NCBI GenBank assembly: GCA_029931535.1
Contig: JAQPZY010001436.1
Location: forward strand, 1,577,001-1,641,000
Direction: 5' to 3'
Length of the DNA stretch: 64,000 bases
Origin: Margaritifera margaritifera
Taxonomy: Eukaryota; Mollusca; Bivalvia; Unionida; Margaritiferidae
This document shows positions 33,421 through 44,168 of the stretch, piece by piece. The translations under genes and the position numbers were made by a program. Position 1 is the stretch's first letter. Every line of letters begins with the position of its first letter. Below the pieces are notes generated by a model. The model was not told the DNA's origin, searched no databases, and saw nothing but the letters and a program-made list of their open reading frames with translations.

Positions 33421-34426
33421 AAACTTTTTCACTATTGCTCCCCGGATGAAGTCCTGAAATAACTAGTACAGTCGTCCGTATTCAATATTTTGGAAATATT
33501 TTGCAGGTAACAACTCTCATCTTAACACAATATGAATGTGTCCCAGAAAATAAAGCAATGCTATATTCTCGGGTAAATTTAGGTTGGATTTTAATAAGGT
33601 TTTGTATTTACAAGGCAATTTTCTTTCAGTTGACGAAATAATTGGCCGTTTTCCTTCAGCAGCGGAATCAAGAAGCTGTCAAATCTACATGTCAGACTGT
33701 CCAAAAATATTCCTTAAAGACGGCGTCCATTTTCATTTAAAAAATCAGTATGTACAGATAAATGTATGTATTTCCCGTCCTGCTTTCAAATGATGTCAGG
33801 TTTGTCGTAGAGTGTGTGACTCAAAGGATACTGATAGATAAAATTTGGGCGCTAAGTTCCCTCGATTTCTCTACCAGTACCATTTTTCGTCGCCCCACCC
33901 TGCTACATACATGGTATCCCACTCATGTCTGTTGTCTAACTAATACGTACAACTTGCTACTCGCCTTTGTACCGCGCGCAGCTGCGTAATAATTTCCGTA
34001 ACATATGAGTCAGGGATCGCAGTACTAGGGCATGGAAGGGGTCCTGGACATTTACAGCAGAGGTGCGCTCTGAGAAATTCGTCATTCCGCTCACTGGCTA
34101 GCTGAGATAATGGAAAATTCTCTTCATCAACATGAAGCAAAAGTTGTTGCTGTCCGATGGGAAATTTGCATTTTGTTTAGTCTTCCAATAGCGCTTCCAT
34201 AGAATTGAAGCCTAATTGAAACATTAGTTTTATTTTCTCGTCCGATACATTTTATTAATCTGACCCGATCTTCATCAGTCTGGCGACCTACCTGATACTC
34301 CTTCACTTTCACCCATGGTAAATTTTTCCTTTCAATCGGTAAATTCTTAGCTTTAGTGATACCAAGGAATTGAATATTGGGTGATGAAAATTGCCTTTTA
34401 AATGCAAAAGATTAGAGTCGAAAGTT

Positions 34427-34428
<2 letters not shown>
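33421..34428. other. Unassigned; two adjoining minus-strand open frames
   Basis: The minus-strand frames 34127-34312 (contains EDRVRLIKCIGRENKTNVSI) and 33940-34140 (contains ENFPLSQLASERNDEFLRAH, then CCKCPGP) overlap and use codons in a way that looks coding. A plus frame at 33584-33793 is similar in quality. None has a domain I recognise. They could be a decayed transposon gene or chance. Confidence 0.25.

Positions 34429-34493
<65 letters not shown>
34429..34493. repeat. (CT)n microsatellite
   Basis: 65 bp of CT dinucleotides. Confidence 0.97.
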
Positions 34494-34498
<5 letters not shown>

Positions 34499-36183
34499 CA
34501 CACATCTCACTATAGCACTGGCAATGGAACTCACCATATATTGGAAAGGCTAAATGAAAATTACCAATTATAAAAGAAATTATATAGTTCAAATTAGACT
34601 GTGTCTTCATACAACAGTACGTGTTATCCCTGGAGTAAATTGTTAAAACTAAATCTATAAGATAGATCCAGATACCAGTCAGACCTTTGTATATACCATG
34701 GATGGGCTTAGCTCTTATTTCAAATTCAAAAACTGCTGTTCAATATCAAATTTCTCTCAGGCAACTTTGAAGGAAGGAGCGTCTCGGTTTTCCTCAGTTT
34801 AATACAGTAACGGCTGTCTTATTATCAAGTTTACGGGTATTCGTTTACATGTGAATGAGTAACATCAAAGCTTCAAACAAACGAGTATTGCGATAATTGC
34901 AAGGCAATTGATGTTTAGTTTCATATCTTGAATGAACGGTGGAAATTCTGCATGAAAATAAATGCTTTTGTGCAAATGTCCACATCCTGATAAACAAGCA
35001 CCTGATGAAGTAACTTAGTCAGGATCTGACCACTCTTCAATTTTCATCATAGATATATCATTGTACAACAGTAAGAACTTATTCCACCAAAGTAAATCTT
35101 TTTTTTTTTTTTTTCGATTATATGTTTTATAATGAATACCCCACCATTCATAACACATTTTTGCCAAATTAGAAAGATCGGGAACAAATGAAAACTGAAT
35201 AGACGGTTTCGCAAATATAGTGAACACCACTTTTTTAAATAAATTGATAAGATTTATGCAGGTATTGTTCAGACAAAATTACGATGGCCAAGAGACTCTA
35301 GCCATTCAGCTCTGATTATACAGTTAACTTTTATTTACATGTGAGCCATTTGCTTTTCGACAAGAAATACACCGCAAAATATGAACGCTTGAAATGTAGT
35401 TTGTTTTATCAAACATTGTTGTTGTCTATTTGAAAGTATGTGTGCTATGAATTGAATTTTCATTCAGATATTGTAACAACGGCAACTTGGTATTTTTGCA
35501 TGCAGTTTAAATATTTGGATCCATTAAGTTTACTGCTACTACTACAAATCATCATCATCATCACCACAACCTCCACCATCATCATTGTTGTAAAGGAGGA
35601 TAGAAATGAATTATCAACAGCGTAATCAAGTAAATAATAACGGTAACCGTTCCTTTCTTCCACTTTACAGCTTTTTGTAAAAACTTGTACATGGTACCAG
35701 TCAAGAAATAAAACATCAAACAGTTTTCATAATTATATTCAGTGTTTCTAAATGGTCAAGCATGAATCAGTACAAATAATGTAAAGCAAAATAAGTATAT
35801 GATTCTTGCTGACTCAAAGCTAAATTGTCGAATACTTCTTTTCTTTCTTTTTCTTTTCTTTATTTCAATCTTTCTTTTCTTTCTCTCTTTCTTTCTTTAC
35901 TCTGTTTAGTCAGTAATTTTTATATTCTTTACACTTTCCCTAATTTTCTTCTTTGTTTCTTTTTCTAGCTTGTTTTTATTTTTTGTAAGAAATCCAGAGA
36001 TTAATATCACAGATTTTTTTAAAGATTTGAGCACAACTTAAATATTTGTTCTTCGACTTGTTAATCACTATGGCTCTATTAGTAATTCATCATATACTCA
36101 TAATACATGAAAGTTAATTTTCACAACACTGGAACAGTCAGCTTTCCTTTCTTTAAAAAAAATGTATCTTATCTTCCATGATG
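34494..36183. other. No gene recognised
   Basis: AT-rich sequence with a poly-T run near 35099-35114, CATCATCAT/ACCACCATC triplets near 35550-35585 and a pyrimidine-rich TTTCTTTC stretch at 35840-35900. The frame at 35015-35230 (minus) has no recognised domain. Confidence 0.45.
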
Positions 36184-36191
36184 ATAGGAAA

Positions 36192-36371
36192 CAGTGGCGT
36201 AGCGAGGGGGGGGGGGGGGGCGTGGCGTAGAGAGGCGGTGGCCTCGGGCGGCACTTTCTAGGGGGCGGCAATTTGGTAAGAGTGCCGTATATATCATAAA
36301 TAATACGAATGGAGTGGGGGCGTAATTTTGGTAGTTGGCCCTGGACGGCACTTTGCCTCGCTACGCCACTG
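36192..36371. mobile_element. hAT-like MITE, 180 bp, perfect 16-bp TIRs and 8-bp TSD
   Basis: The left end is CAGTGGCGTAGCGAGG and the right end is its exact reverse complement. ATAGGAAA is duplicated perfectly at 36184-36191 and 36372-36379. A G run (about 36207-36220) follows the left end, and GTGGCGTAGAGAGGCGG repeats part of the TIR just inside. This is the best-preserved of four related MITEs in the window. The 8-bp TSD and CA-starting ends indicate mobilisation by a hAT transposase, which is not encoded here. Confidence 0.95.
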
Positions 36372-36379
36372 ATAGGAAA

Positions 36380-37269
36380 TGTTTTATTTATAGCCTAATC
36401 GAATAAGCCCTTTTTTCTTATCACAAATGCTAAATCTGGTTGACGTATATAAGACAAATCGCTTTGATCTATTATACCGTTATATTGAGTTACGATTGCA
36501 AAACTTAAATGGTAATGTACATGAGATAAAAGAACACGTATGTGAACCGCAGTCAAGTAGCATGAAATTCTCATTTTAGTAATATGTTTATATGACGGTG
36601 TGGCATAAACAACTGTGCATACTCAGAGAACAGATGCAGAAACCTTGGAAGGATTGACTAAAAAATTAATATATTATTTTTTTCACCCTACAAAGTGTTG
36701 ATATAGATTGTCAGTTTGATTGAAATGAGACGAGGACACCATCTTTGGTTATTTTACTTGCAAAATTTTTGCAAGTGATATGAGTTCAATTACAAATTTT
36801 CCCCCACGGATAATAATTATTCCTTTGTTCCGACCTCCAAGGAGACCGGAGTTTATTCAGAAATGTATTTGCCTTTACGCGTGAAAGCAGTTCAAACTGA
36901 CAATTGTTATATCTGTGCAAATATCCTTACAAAAAGCATTGAATTTACCTTTCAACTTATGGAAAAAGTTAAGTTGCATTGATACTTTGAACACATGCTA
37001 TAAACTGCAATACCACTAAGAATTATTTTATTGTTTTTTTTACAGATTGGCAATTGGATACCATATGTTATCACAGCATTAAATATTTCTCCCTTACCAC
37101 TATTACACATACAAATCACCAACATAAAATTGGAAAAAAATTGTGAAAATAAATAAATAAAGATGGGCGAAAGAGAGTGAGTGATTTTTATTTCTATCAA
37201 TGTTTATATTACAATTTATATCACATCTGTAAGTCTGCGTATATAGAGTATAATACAAAAATCAACTAT
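36380..37269. other. No gene recognised; probable 3' UTR of the LINE near its right end
   Basis: AT-rich sequence. The part from about 37130 to 37269 may be the 3' tail of the L1/Tx1-like LINE on the minus strand. Confidence 0.35.
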
Positions 37270-37469
37270 GCTTGGAAAGAAGTAATGGTTCCCACTGTTC
37301 CCAAATTATCATGAAACTTTCTTTTCTGTCCGATTTGACTGCAATGTATTATTCTAATATATAATATTCTTTAAAGAAGCATTTAAGACCATTTAATGTA
37401 AGTATGTCTCTTTTCATCTTGTATGTGTATATGTAGTACTTGTTAAGAAGAAGAATAAAATATAAAGGT

Positions 37470-37781
37470 TTTTCATTCAACTGCTCTGCATCTGTATCTG
37501 CAAATAAATCCATTCTGGCGCTTGGAGTATAATCCATTAACCACATTACATTCCCAAAACATATACACTATTGTTTCTGGGTAACCATTACAAAAGGCAC
37601 ATTTATCGGTATCATTAGCATGTAGTTTATGCAAAAATGTATTCATCGGAAGAATTCTATGTATAACACGATATTGAAACCATTGTAATTTTGAATTTTT
37701 TTGTTTCTTTAAATACTTTAGAATATGTATTCGGCCAATAGTCACTAGTGAAGTTGAAATTGTCTTGCCATCTTTTTTCAC
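37470..37781 (-). pseudogene. L1/Tx1-like LINE C-terminal zinc-knuckle domain
   Basis: This 102-codon open segment reads SKLQWFQYRVIHRILPMNTF and then DKCAFCNGYPETIVYMFWEC, the C-x2-C...H/M-x-W-x-C arrangement of the zf-RVT domain found at the end of LINE ORF2 proteins. The usual histidine position reads M (YMFWEC in place of HxFWxC). A frameshift near 37500 leads into NEKPLYFILLLNKYYIYTYK and the final tail. Confidence 0.8.
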
Positions 37782-37849
37782 AGGTTGGTCAAATATTCGA
37801 GTTCAAAAGTAATTTGTAAAAAATCTTTACAACCTTTATCACTGTGAAG

Positions 37850-38138
37850 AATAAATTTTAATTGATGAGGGATATAAGGTCTGGCATTTGTGCCTGTAAT
37901 AAATTTTAATTGATGAGGGATATAAGGTCTGACATTTGTGCCTGTAATAAATTTTAATTGATGAGGGATATAAGGTCTGGCATTTGTGCCTGTAATAAAT
38001 TTTAATTGATGAGGGATATAAGGTCTGGCATTTGTGCCTGTAATAAATTTTAATTGATGAGGGATATAAGGTCTGGCATTTGTGCCTGTAATAAATTTTA
38101 ATTGATGAGGGATATAAGGTCTGGCATTTGTGCCTGTA
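37850..38138 (-). repeat. 48-bp in-frame tandem repeat inside LINE ORF2, six copies
   Basis: Units start at 37850, 37898, 37946, 37994, 38042 and 38090. On the minus strand each unit encodes 16 residues, ITGTNARPYIPHQLKF. The array lies within an open frame of 186 codons (37778-38338) whose flanks (LFNLKLN upstream and HSDKGCKDF downstream) are ordinary LINE text. Copies are nearly identical (one GCATTT/ACATTT difference), so the expansion is recent. Confidence 0.95.
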
Positions 38139-38479
38139 TTCAATTTTAGGTTGAACAGTCTATATAATGACCTTATAGTCTGAATGACATCTTGAAAGGT
38201 TAATAAAATTTGCATTAATGTCGTACTTTTCTTTAAAGCTTTCAAATTCAAGAAAACTTCCCTGGTATGTAAATACATCGCTAAGGTATATAATATTATG
38301 TTCAATCCATTTCTTGTACGTGTATTAAAAGTTTCCAAGCCAATAAAGCATCACGCCAAGCCATATTTTTGTCTCCTTTAATAATTTATCTGCATATTCG
38401 TCTCCTAATACGACAATGTTTTTGATCTCGTATATTTCGCATTCAAACAAGTGAGCACATTTTCTTCTAGTTGTAGGAG

Positions 38480-39600
38480 GTCTACGAATTCAAGTTATTT
38501 TTAGAGGTACTACAAATATTTTAATATCTATCATTGCTAACACTTCTTTCTGGATATTCTGAAACATAATCTCTCTTTTAATTCTATCTACTTTTGACTT
38601 CCATATAAATGCGAAAAATATTTCATTCAATTCGCTTATAAAAGATTGCGGAGGGTTAGGCAAGGAGATGAATAAATGTTTTAATTTTGGAATCACTAAG
38701 GTTTTCAAAACTAATTTTACCAATTGGTGTTAGGGTTCGTTTTGCCCAATTCCTCAGAAACTTCCTTATCATTTGTGTTTTACTTTCAAAATTTATCTGT
38801 ACCATATTATTTAAGTCGACTGAGAACTTTATACCCAAAAGAGTAAATTCAGTAACCCATTACAATTTTAACCTATGATGAAATGTTTCTGCACTATAGT
38901 TCTTACTTCCTATCCGGACTGCTTTTGTTTTGGTAGTATTGAGTTTCAGGCCTGAGATCCTTGCAAATAAATCTAATACATCAGTGGAAGATTTAAGAGA
39001 TTCCAAAGATCCATCAAGAATCAAAGTAGTATCATCTTCAAACTGTGAGAGTAAATATTCTGTTTCCTTTAGTTTAATACCTTTTATATTATTATTGTTG
39101 TTAATAATATTGACAAACTTTTTAGGAATGTTATAAAAAGATATGGAGATAGTTGGTCACCCTGTCTACAGCCTTTAAAAATATTGAAAAATTCAGATAC
39201 AAAGCCATTCTTACACACTCCTGAAGAGATATTACAAAAACAACTTTTTACCCATTGTCTATCATCGTTCCAAAATTATAAAAGGTTATAACATTACGAA
39301 TAAATTTCCATGAAATGGAATCAAAAGCTTTTTCAAAATCAATTAATAAATATATACCAGGCAGATGTAATTCTTCAGTGACATGCATTATATCATAAAT
39401 TATCCTTGTATTTTCACCAATATATCTTCCTTTAACAAAAACCAGTTTGGTCATCATAACTTATACCATTCAGTAGTGACTTTATTCTTTTGGCAATACA
39501 TCCTGATGCTAATTTGTAGACGACAGTAAGTAATGATATTGCGCGTCAGTTTTGTAAACACTGTTTTGGTTTATCTTCATTAGGTATACAAGTTATAATT
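38480..39600 (-). pseudogene. L1/Tx1-like LINE reverse transcriptase (second element)
   Basis: Reading in order gives LLTVVYKLASGCIAKRIKSL, DDQTGFVKGRYIGENTRIIY, motif A in YLLIDFEKAFDSISWKFIRN, GCRQGDQLSPYLF (RQGD around 39156-39170), and the catalytic box as QFEDDTTLIL with FEDD at 39031-39042. The thumb follows (RISGLKLNTTKTKAVRIGSK, then LLGIKFSVDLNNMVQINFES). The E in FEDD replaces the usual A. Stops separate the blocks, so no single frame exceeds about 77 codons. Confidence 0.8.
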
Positions 39601-40076
39601 CCTTGTTGCAAAACTTTTGAAAAAAAATCCAGTGTCATATGTTTCGTTAATTGATCTGACTACAAATTCCCCAAAATCAGTCCAGAAGATTTTTTAAAAC
39701 TTCTGCCGTAAAACCATCCGATCCCGGACTTTTGTTATATTTCATATTTTTTTAGGCAATCTAAAGCCTCTTTCTGGGTAATTTCCCCTCTAATTCTGAA
39801 GAGTGATCTTGATCTAACTTAGGAATGTTATAATTTTGAAGATCATTTAAATCTCCGTCCTTTATCTCATTTTCCTCTTTATATAGTTTTTCATACAAAT
39901 CCTGAACTTCTCTAAGTAAATCAAATTGAGTTGTTATAATTTAATTTACGTCCTTAATTATTTTTGTAATTGTTTTTGTCACATAATTTCAACTTTCTAT
40001 GTGGCAAAATTATCTTGTTGGCTTCTCCCCCTCCTCCACCCATTTTGCCTTTGACCGGATGACACTTCCTCGAAGT

Positions 40077-40382
40077 TTACCTTGTCTTACCTTTTCTAAT
40101 TCTTTCTTTTTTTATTCTAATAACTCTAAAAAAATTATAAAAAACAGCAGTATTTTCAACAGAAGTACTATTCTCTAAAGACTGCATTTCATGAATGAGT
40201 TCTTGTTCCTCATTTATTCTACATTTCTTTTTATATGAAGCACATGAAATGGTTTTACCAAGAATTTCCGTCAAAAGAGTATTTAGAAATAACGAGTCTG
40301 ATATAGTTAGTTTTATATCTGTGTTTGATACATTTTCAATATTTCCTTCATATTCTAATAAATAATATTGTAACTTTATCAT
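40077..40382 (-). pseudogene. L1/Tx1-like LINE, helical linker between endonuclease and RT
   Basis: A 101-codon open segment, lysine- and glutamate-rich, containing ASYKKKCRINEEQELIHEMQ. Its position between the endonuclease end and the RT identifies it. There is no independent domain. Confidence 0.6.
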
Positions 40383-40439
40383 TTGAATTCAATTTTTAAT
40401 TTCATTTACATATTTAATATCTTAAAGAAGGTTATTAAA

Positions 40440-41160
40440 TTTCCACAAACCCTTACCTCTAATAAAATCATTTGAGCATAGGTTTAATATTATCATAGAG
40501 TGGTCAGATCTATGATTTGATTCAATTGTTATTTTTTCTACTTTTGGCATGAGAGACTCGGGCATCAAAAAGAAATCTAATCTAGCTTGTTTCAAATTAT
40601 GTTTTCTTCTCCATGTATATTACTTTAAATATGGATTTAGTTCTCTAAATGGGTCTGCAAGATAAACGGTATCTTTCATACTCAATAATACATTTCTAGC
40701 ATTAGGATTATGTATATATTTACAACCATAGCAGTCTAATTAAGGATCTTGAACCAAGCTGAAATCGCCAAAAATGATAATTGAATCATTTTCATATTCA
40801 CTTATAATATAATTAATACCATTGTAAAAGTCTGGATAATCATTATTTGGCCCATATATATTAATTAGAGAGAAATACTTTTCATCTATTTTTATGTCAA
40901 GTGCAATCAAATTACCATCAGGATCCCTTTTGCAATCTTTTATATCATATTCAAAATTATTATAATTTCAAATGCAAACTCCTCTTGAATTGGACCTATA
41001 ACAGCTAAGGACACATTCGAAGCCCCATCGAGTTCTGATATATGATATTTTATCTTCAGTAAATGTGTATTCTGTAAACAATATATATGACACTGCTTTC
41101 TCCTAAGGTAATCAAACACATCCTTGCACTTTTTCCAATCTCCTAAGGTAATCAAACACA
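40440..41160 (-). pseudogene. L1/Tx1-like LINE endonuclease domain (second element)
   Basis: AP-like endonuclease motifs appear in order: CLQNTHLLKIKYHISELD, then LINIYGPNNDYPDFYNGI, IIIFGDFSLVQDP, YTWRRKHNLKQARLDFFLMP and SNHRSDHSMII, ending at RGKGLWKFNN. Catalytic E to N in QETH and N to S in GDFN are visible, while RLDF and SDH are retained. Two stops and a frameshift interrupt it. Confidence 0.8.
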
Positions 41161-42458
41161 TCCTTGCACTTTTCCCAATCTCCTAAGGTAATCAAACACA
41201 TCTTTGCACTTTTCCCAATCTCCTATGGTAATCAAACACATCTTTGCACTTTTCCCAATCTCCTAAGGTAATCAAACACATCTTTGCACTTTTCCCAATC
41301 TCCTAAAGTAATCAAACACATCCTTGCACTTTTCCCAATTTCCTAAGGTAATCAACACACATCCTTGCACTTTTCCCAATCTCCTAGGGTAATCAAACAC
41401 ATCCTTGCACTTTTCCCAATCTCCTAAAGTAATCAAACACATCCTTGCACTTTTCCCAATCACCTAGGGTAATCAAGCACATCCTCGCCCTTTTCCCAAT
41501 CTCCTAGGGTAATCAAACACATCATTGCACTTTTCCCAATCTCCTAAGCTAATCAAACACATCCTTGCACTTTTCCCAATCTCCTAAGGTAATCAAACAC
41601 CTATTGCACTTTTCCCAATCTCCTAAGGTAATCAAACACATCCTTGCACTTTTCCCAATCTCCTAGGGTAATCAAACACATTCTTGCACTTTTCCCAATC
41701 TCCTAAGGTAATCAAACACATCCTTGCACTTTTCCCAATCTCCTAAGGTAATCAAACACATCCTTGCACTTTTCCCAATCTCCTAGGGTAATCAAGCACA
41801 TTCTTGCACTTTTCCCAATCTCCTAAGGTAATCAAACACATCCTTGCACTTTTCCCAATCTCCTAAGGTAATCAAACACATCCTTGCACTTTTCCCAATC
41901 TCCTAAGGTAATCAAACACATCCTTGCACTTTTACCAATCTCCTAAAGTAATCAAACACATCCTTGCACTTTTCCCAATCTCCTAGGGTAATCAAGCACA
42001 TCCTCGCCCTTTTCCCAATCTCCTAGGGTAATCAAACACATCATTGCACTTTTCCCAATCTCCTAAGCTAATCAAACACATCCTTGCACTTTTCCCAATC
42101 TCCTAAGGTAATCAAACACCTATTGCACTTTTCCCAATCTCCTAAGGTAATCAAACACATCCTTGCACTTTTCCCAATCTCCTAGGGTAATCAAACACAT
42201 TCTTGCACTTTTCCCAATCTCCTAAGGTAATCAAACACATCCTTGCACTTTTCCCAATCTCCTAAGGTAATCAAACACATCCTTGCACTTTTCCCAATCT
42301 CCTAAGCTAATCAAACACATCCTTGCACTTTTCCCAATCTCCTAAGGTAATCAAACACATCCTTGCACTTTTCCCAATCTCCTAGTGTAATCAAACACAT
42401 CCTTGCACTTTTCCCAATCTCCTAGGGTAATCAAACACATCCTTGCACTTTTCTCAAT
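41100..42458. repeat. 40-bp minisatellite (about 34 copies) derived from LINE endonuclease coding sequence
   Basis: The unit is CTCCTAAGGTAATCAAACAC followed by ATCCTTGCACTTTTCCCAAT. On the minus strand one frame reads GDWEKCKDVFDYLR, which is the sequence immediately at the start of the adjacent LINE endonuclease (DWKKCKDVFDYLRRKQC at about 41150-41090). The array therefore grew from the LINE. As 40 is not a multiple of 3, the frame rotates between units. A block of 13 units carrying the rare variants CTCGCCC, CATCATTGC, AAGCTAATC and a shortened CACCTATTGC occurs twice, about 519 bp apart (markers at 41483 and 42002), showing higher-order duplication. Confidence 0.95.
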
Positions 42459-43942
42459 CTGTTAATTCCCACAGTTTGCAGATAATATTGTAATGTTTGT
42501 GTTTTCCATTTTTTTTAATTTAAAAAGTGTAAACTCCTGACCAAGTAAAGTTAAGATAGTTGCGGCTTACCATACACAATACTATCAATAACCCATGACT
42601 TTTTAAAACAATTTTAGACAAGACCATCCTTTTCATATATACCAGAAATACATAAACTTCATACATATGCAAAAGAAACATCTTCACAGTTAGATGCTTA
42701 AAATTATGCCCTGGAAACGGATACATTGCAAGAACTTCCGAGGGCTTCGCCCTTTGGGACCCTGATTGGGATTCTGTCCCACAGACCCCTCGCCCACTTG
42801 CTTGTTTAATCGCCTTCCGCCCCCCCCCCCCCCCACACACACACACACGACATTTCTGATCTCGGGCATTCTCCTGGGCTAAACATGCTTGAATCAAAGT
42901 CATTTGCATCCGTTTTCTGATTTATATACCTGACCTAAAGGTCATCAAATATTAGCCAATGAGCCTGCTTGAAAATCTTAACTGCCATTGAATAGGAAGA
43001 TTATGTGCGATTACGTGGAACAACTCACTATAAAGCACGTGATGCAAGAGATATAAGAGTTAAATTTAGCATTTTATTTCCATAATATATCAATTAAACG
43101 TACACCTTCACTCCGAAATTTGAGTCGTATAAAGGTTTGGCAGACGGTAAAGATGATATCTATAATGTATATATATTTGTTTGATTTCAAGTACCGTTCG
43201 ATCTTTTTTTTTTTTTTTTTATATTTTTTTCTCTTTAATTCTGTTATTATTTGGTTCTTCCTTTCTTTTTTTTTTCTTTCTTTATCATTTCCTTCATTTC
43301 TTCTCTCTTTCTTTCGTTTTTATTTCTTTCTTTTTCAATTAATTTATTCATGCATTACTTCCGCGAACACTTGTCAGCATTAACTATTTTAACAAAACAA
43401 AAGTTATACGCTCATTTTCTTTTGAGACAAAAATTTAGATTAATATTTCAAAACTGTTCCTGCAATTGTTACTTTGATCTTAATATGGAGGTGGGCAGAC
43501 AGATTGACAAACAAGCTGATAGATCATTTTAATACACGAATAAGCGATGTACGTCGATGACAAAACATTAAACTTCATCTTTATGAATTTAGATATTAAT
43601 TAATAATTGGGCTGGTTAGACTTTTTCAAAATATACCAGCGCGAGTCTGCTGTATTTTCCTATTTACACAGTAAACCTGTCATTATGTGACTTACATGTA
43701 CAGAATGGATCCCCTCGAGACTTCTCCACGCGGAAGTAAGACAAGGAAATGAATTTCATACATGTATATTTATTAACTTACAGGAACATTTTCTTCATTG
43801 TAATGTGCAAATATCCATTGGAATCGGAGCTTTAACAGGTATGTAGAATTTGTAATGTTTTATGTAATTTTTTTATGCTTTTGTTTAAAATCTCTGACTG
43901 GTATACTGCAACCAATAGTCCATATATATAATCATGCATCAG

Positions 43943-43995
<53 letters not shown>
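43943..43995. repeat. (CA)n microsatellite
   Basis: 53 bp of CA dinucleotides. Confidence 0.97.
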
Positions 43996-43997
<2 letters not shown>

Positions 43998-44118
43998 TGC
44001 ACACAAATACGATCCGTAACCATGCTCCAGATTTACATGTGTCTTGTTAACTTCCCATGTACGTGTGATTTATACGAGACCAGCCTACTTTGTATTTGTT
44101 GTTTTGGGTTTTTTGTGG

Positions 44119-44119
<1 letters not shown>

Positions 44120-44168
<49 letters not shown>
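44120..44168. repeat. (TTA)n microsatellite
   Basis: About 16 TTA triplets followed by a G run. Confidence 0.97.

Larger units (their letters stand above)
37270..41160 (-). mobile_element. L1/Tx1-like LINE ORF2 relic (second element)
   Basis: On the minus strand the ORF2 order is complete. It has the endonuclease N-terminus (41150, DVFDYLRRKQCHIYCLQ with QNTH for QETH), an NIYGPNNDYPDFY strand, GDFS at 40758-40769 in place of GDFN, and RSDHS at 40497-40508. These are followed by the linker, the RT (about 39900-38480), a repeat-bearing connection (37778-38338), a zinc knuckle (37545-37600) and a C-terminal tail ending near EQWEPLL. At least eight frame breaks are present. The changed endonuclease residues would by themselves abolish cleavage. 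The 5' end is replaced by a 40-bp array derived from it. Confidence 0.85.

Noticed and set aside
34391..34610. Serine/leucine-rich and RERERE frames at (CT)n tracts here, at 51101-51418 and at 47073-47318
   Set aside because: Simple dinucleotide repeats translated; no protein evidence.
36169..36351. 60-codon minus-strand frame rich in proline
   Set aside because: It lies inside the hAT MITE and reads through its G run.
41272..41463. 63-codon frame with repeated EKCKDVFDY
   Set aside because: Translation of the 40-bp array. The LINE text it came from is real, but the array itself has no constant frame.
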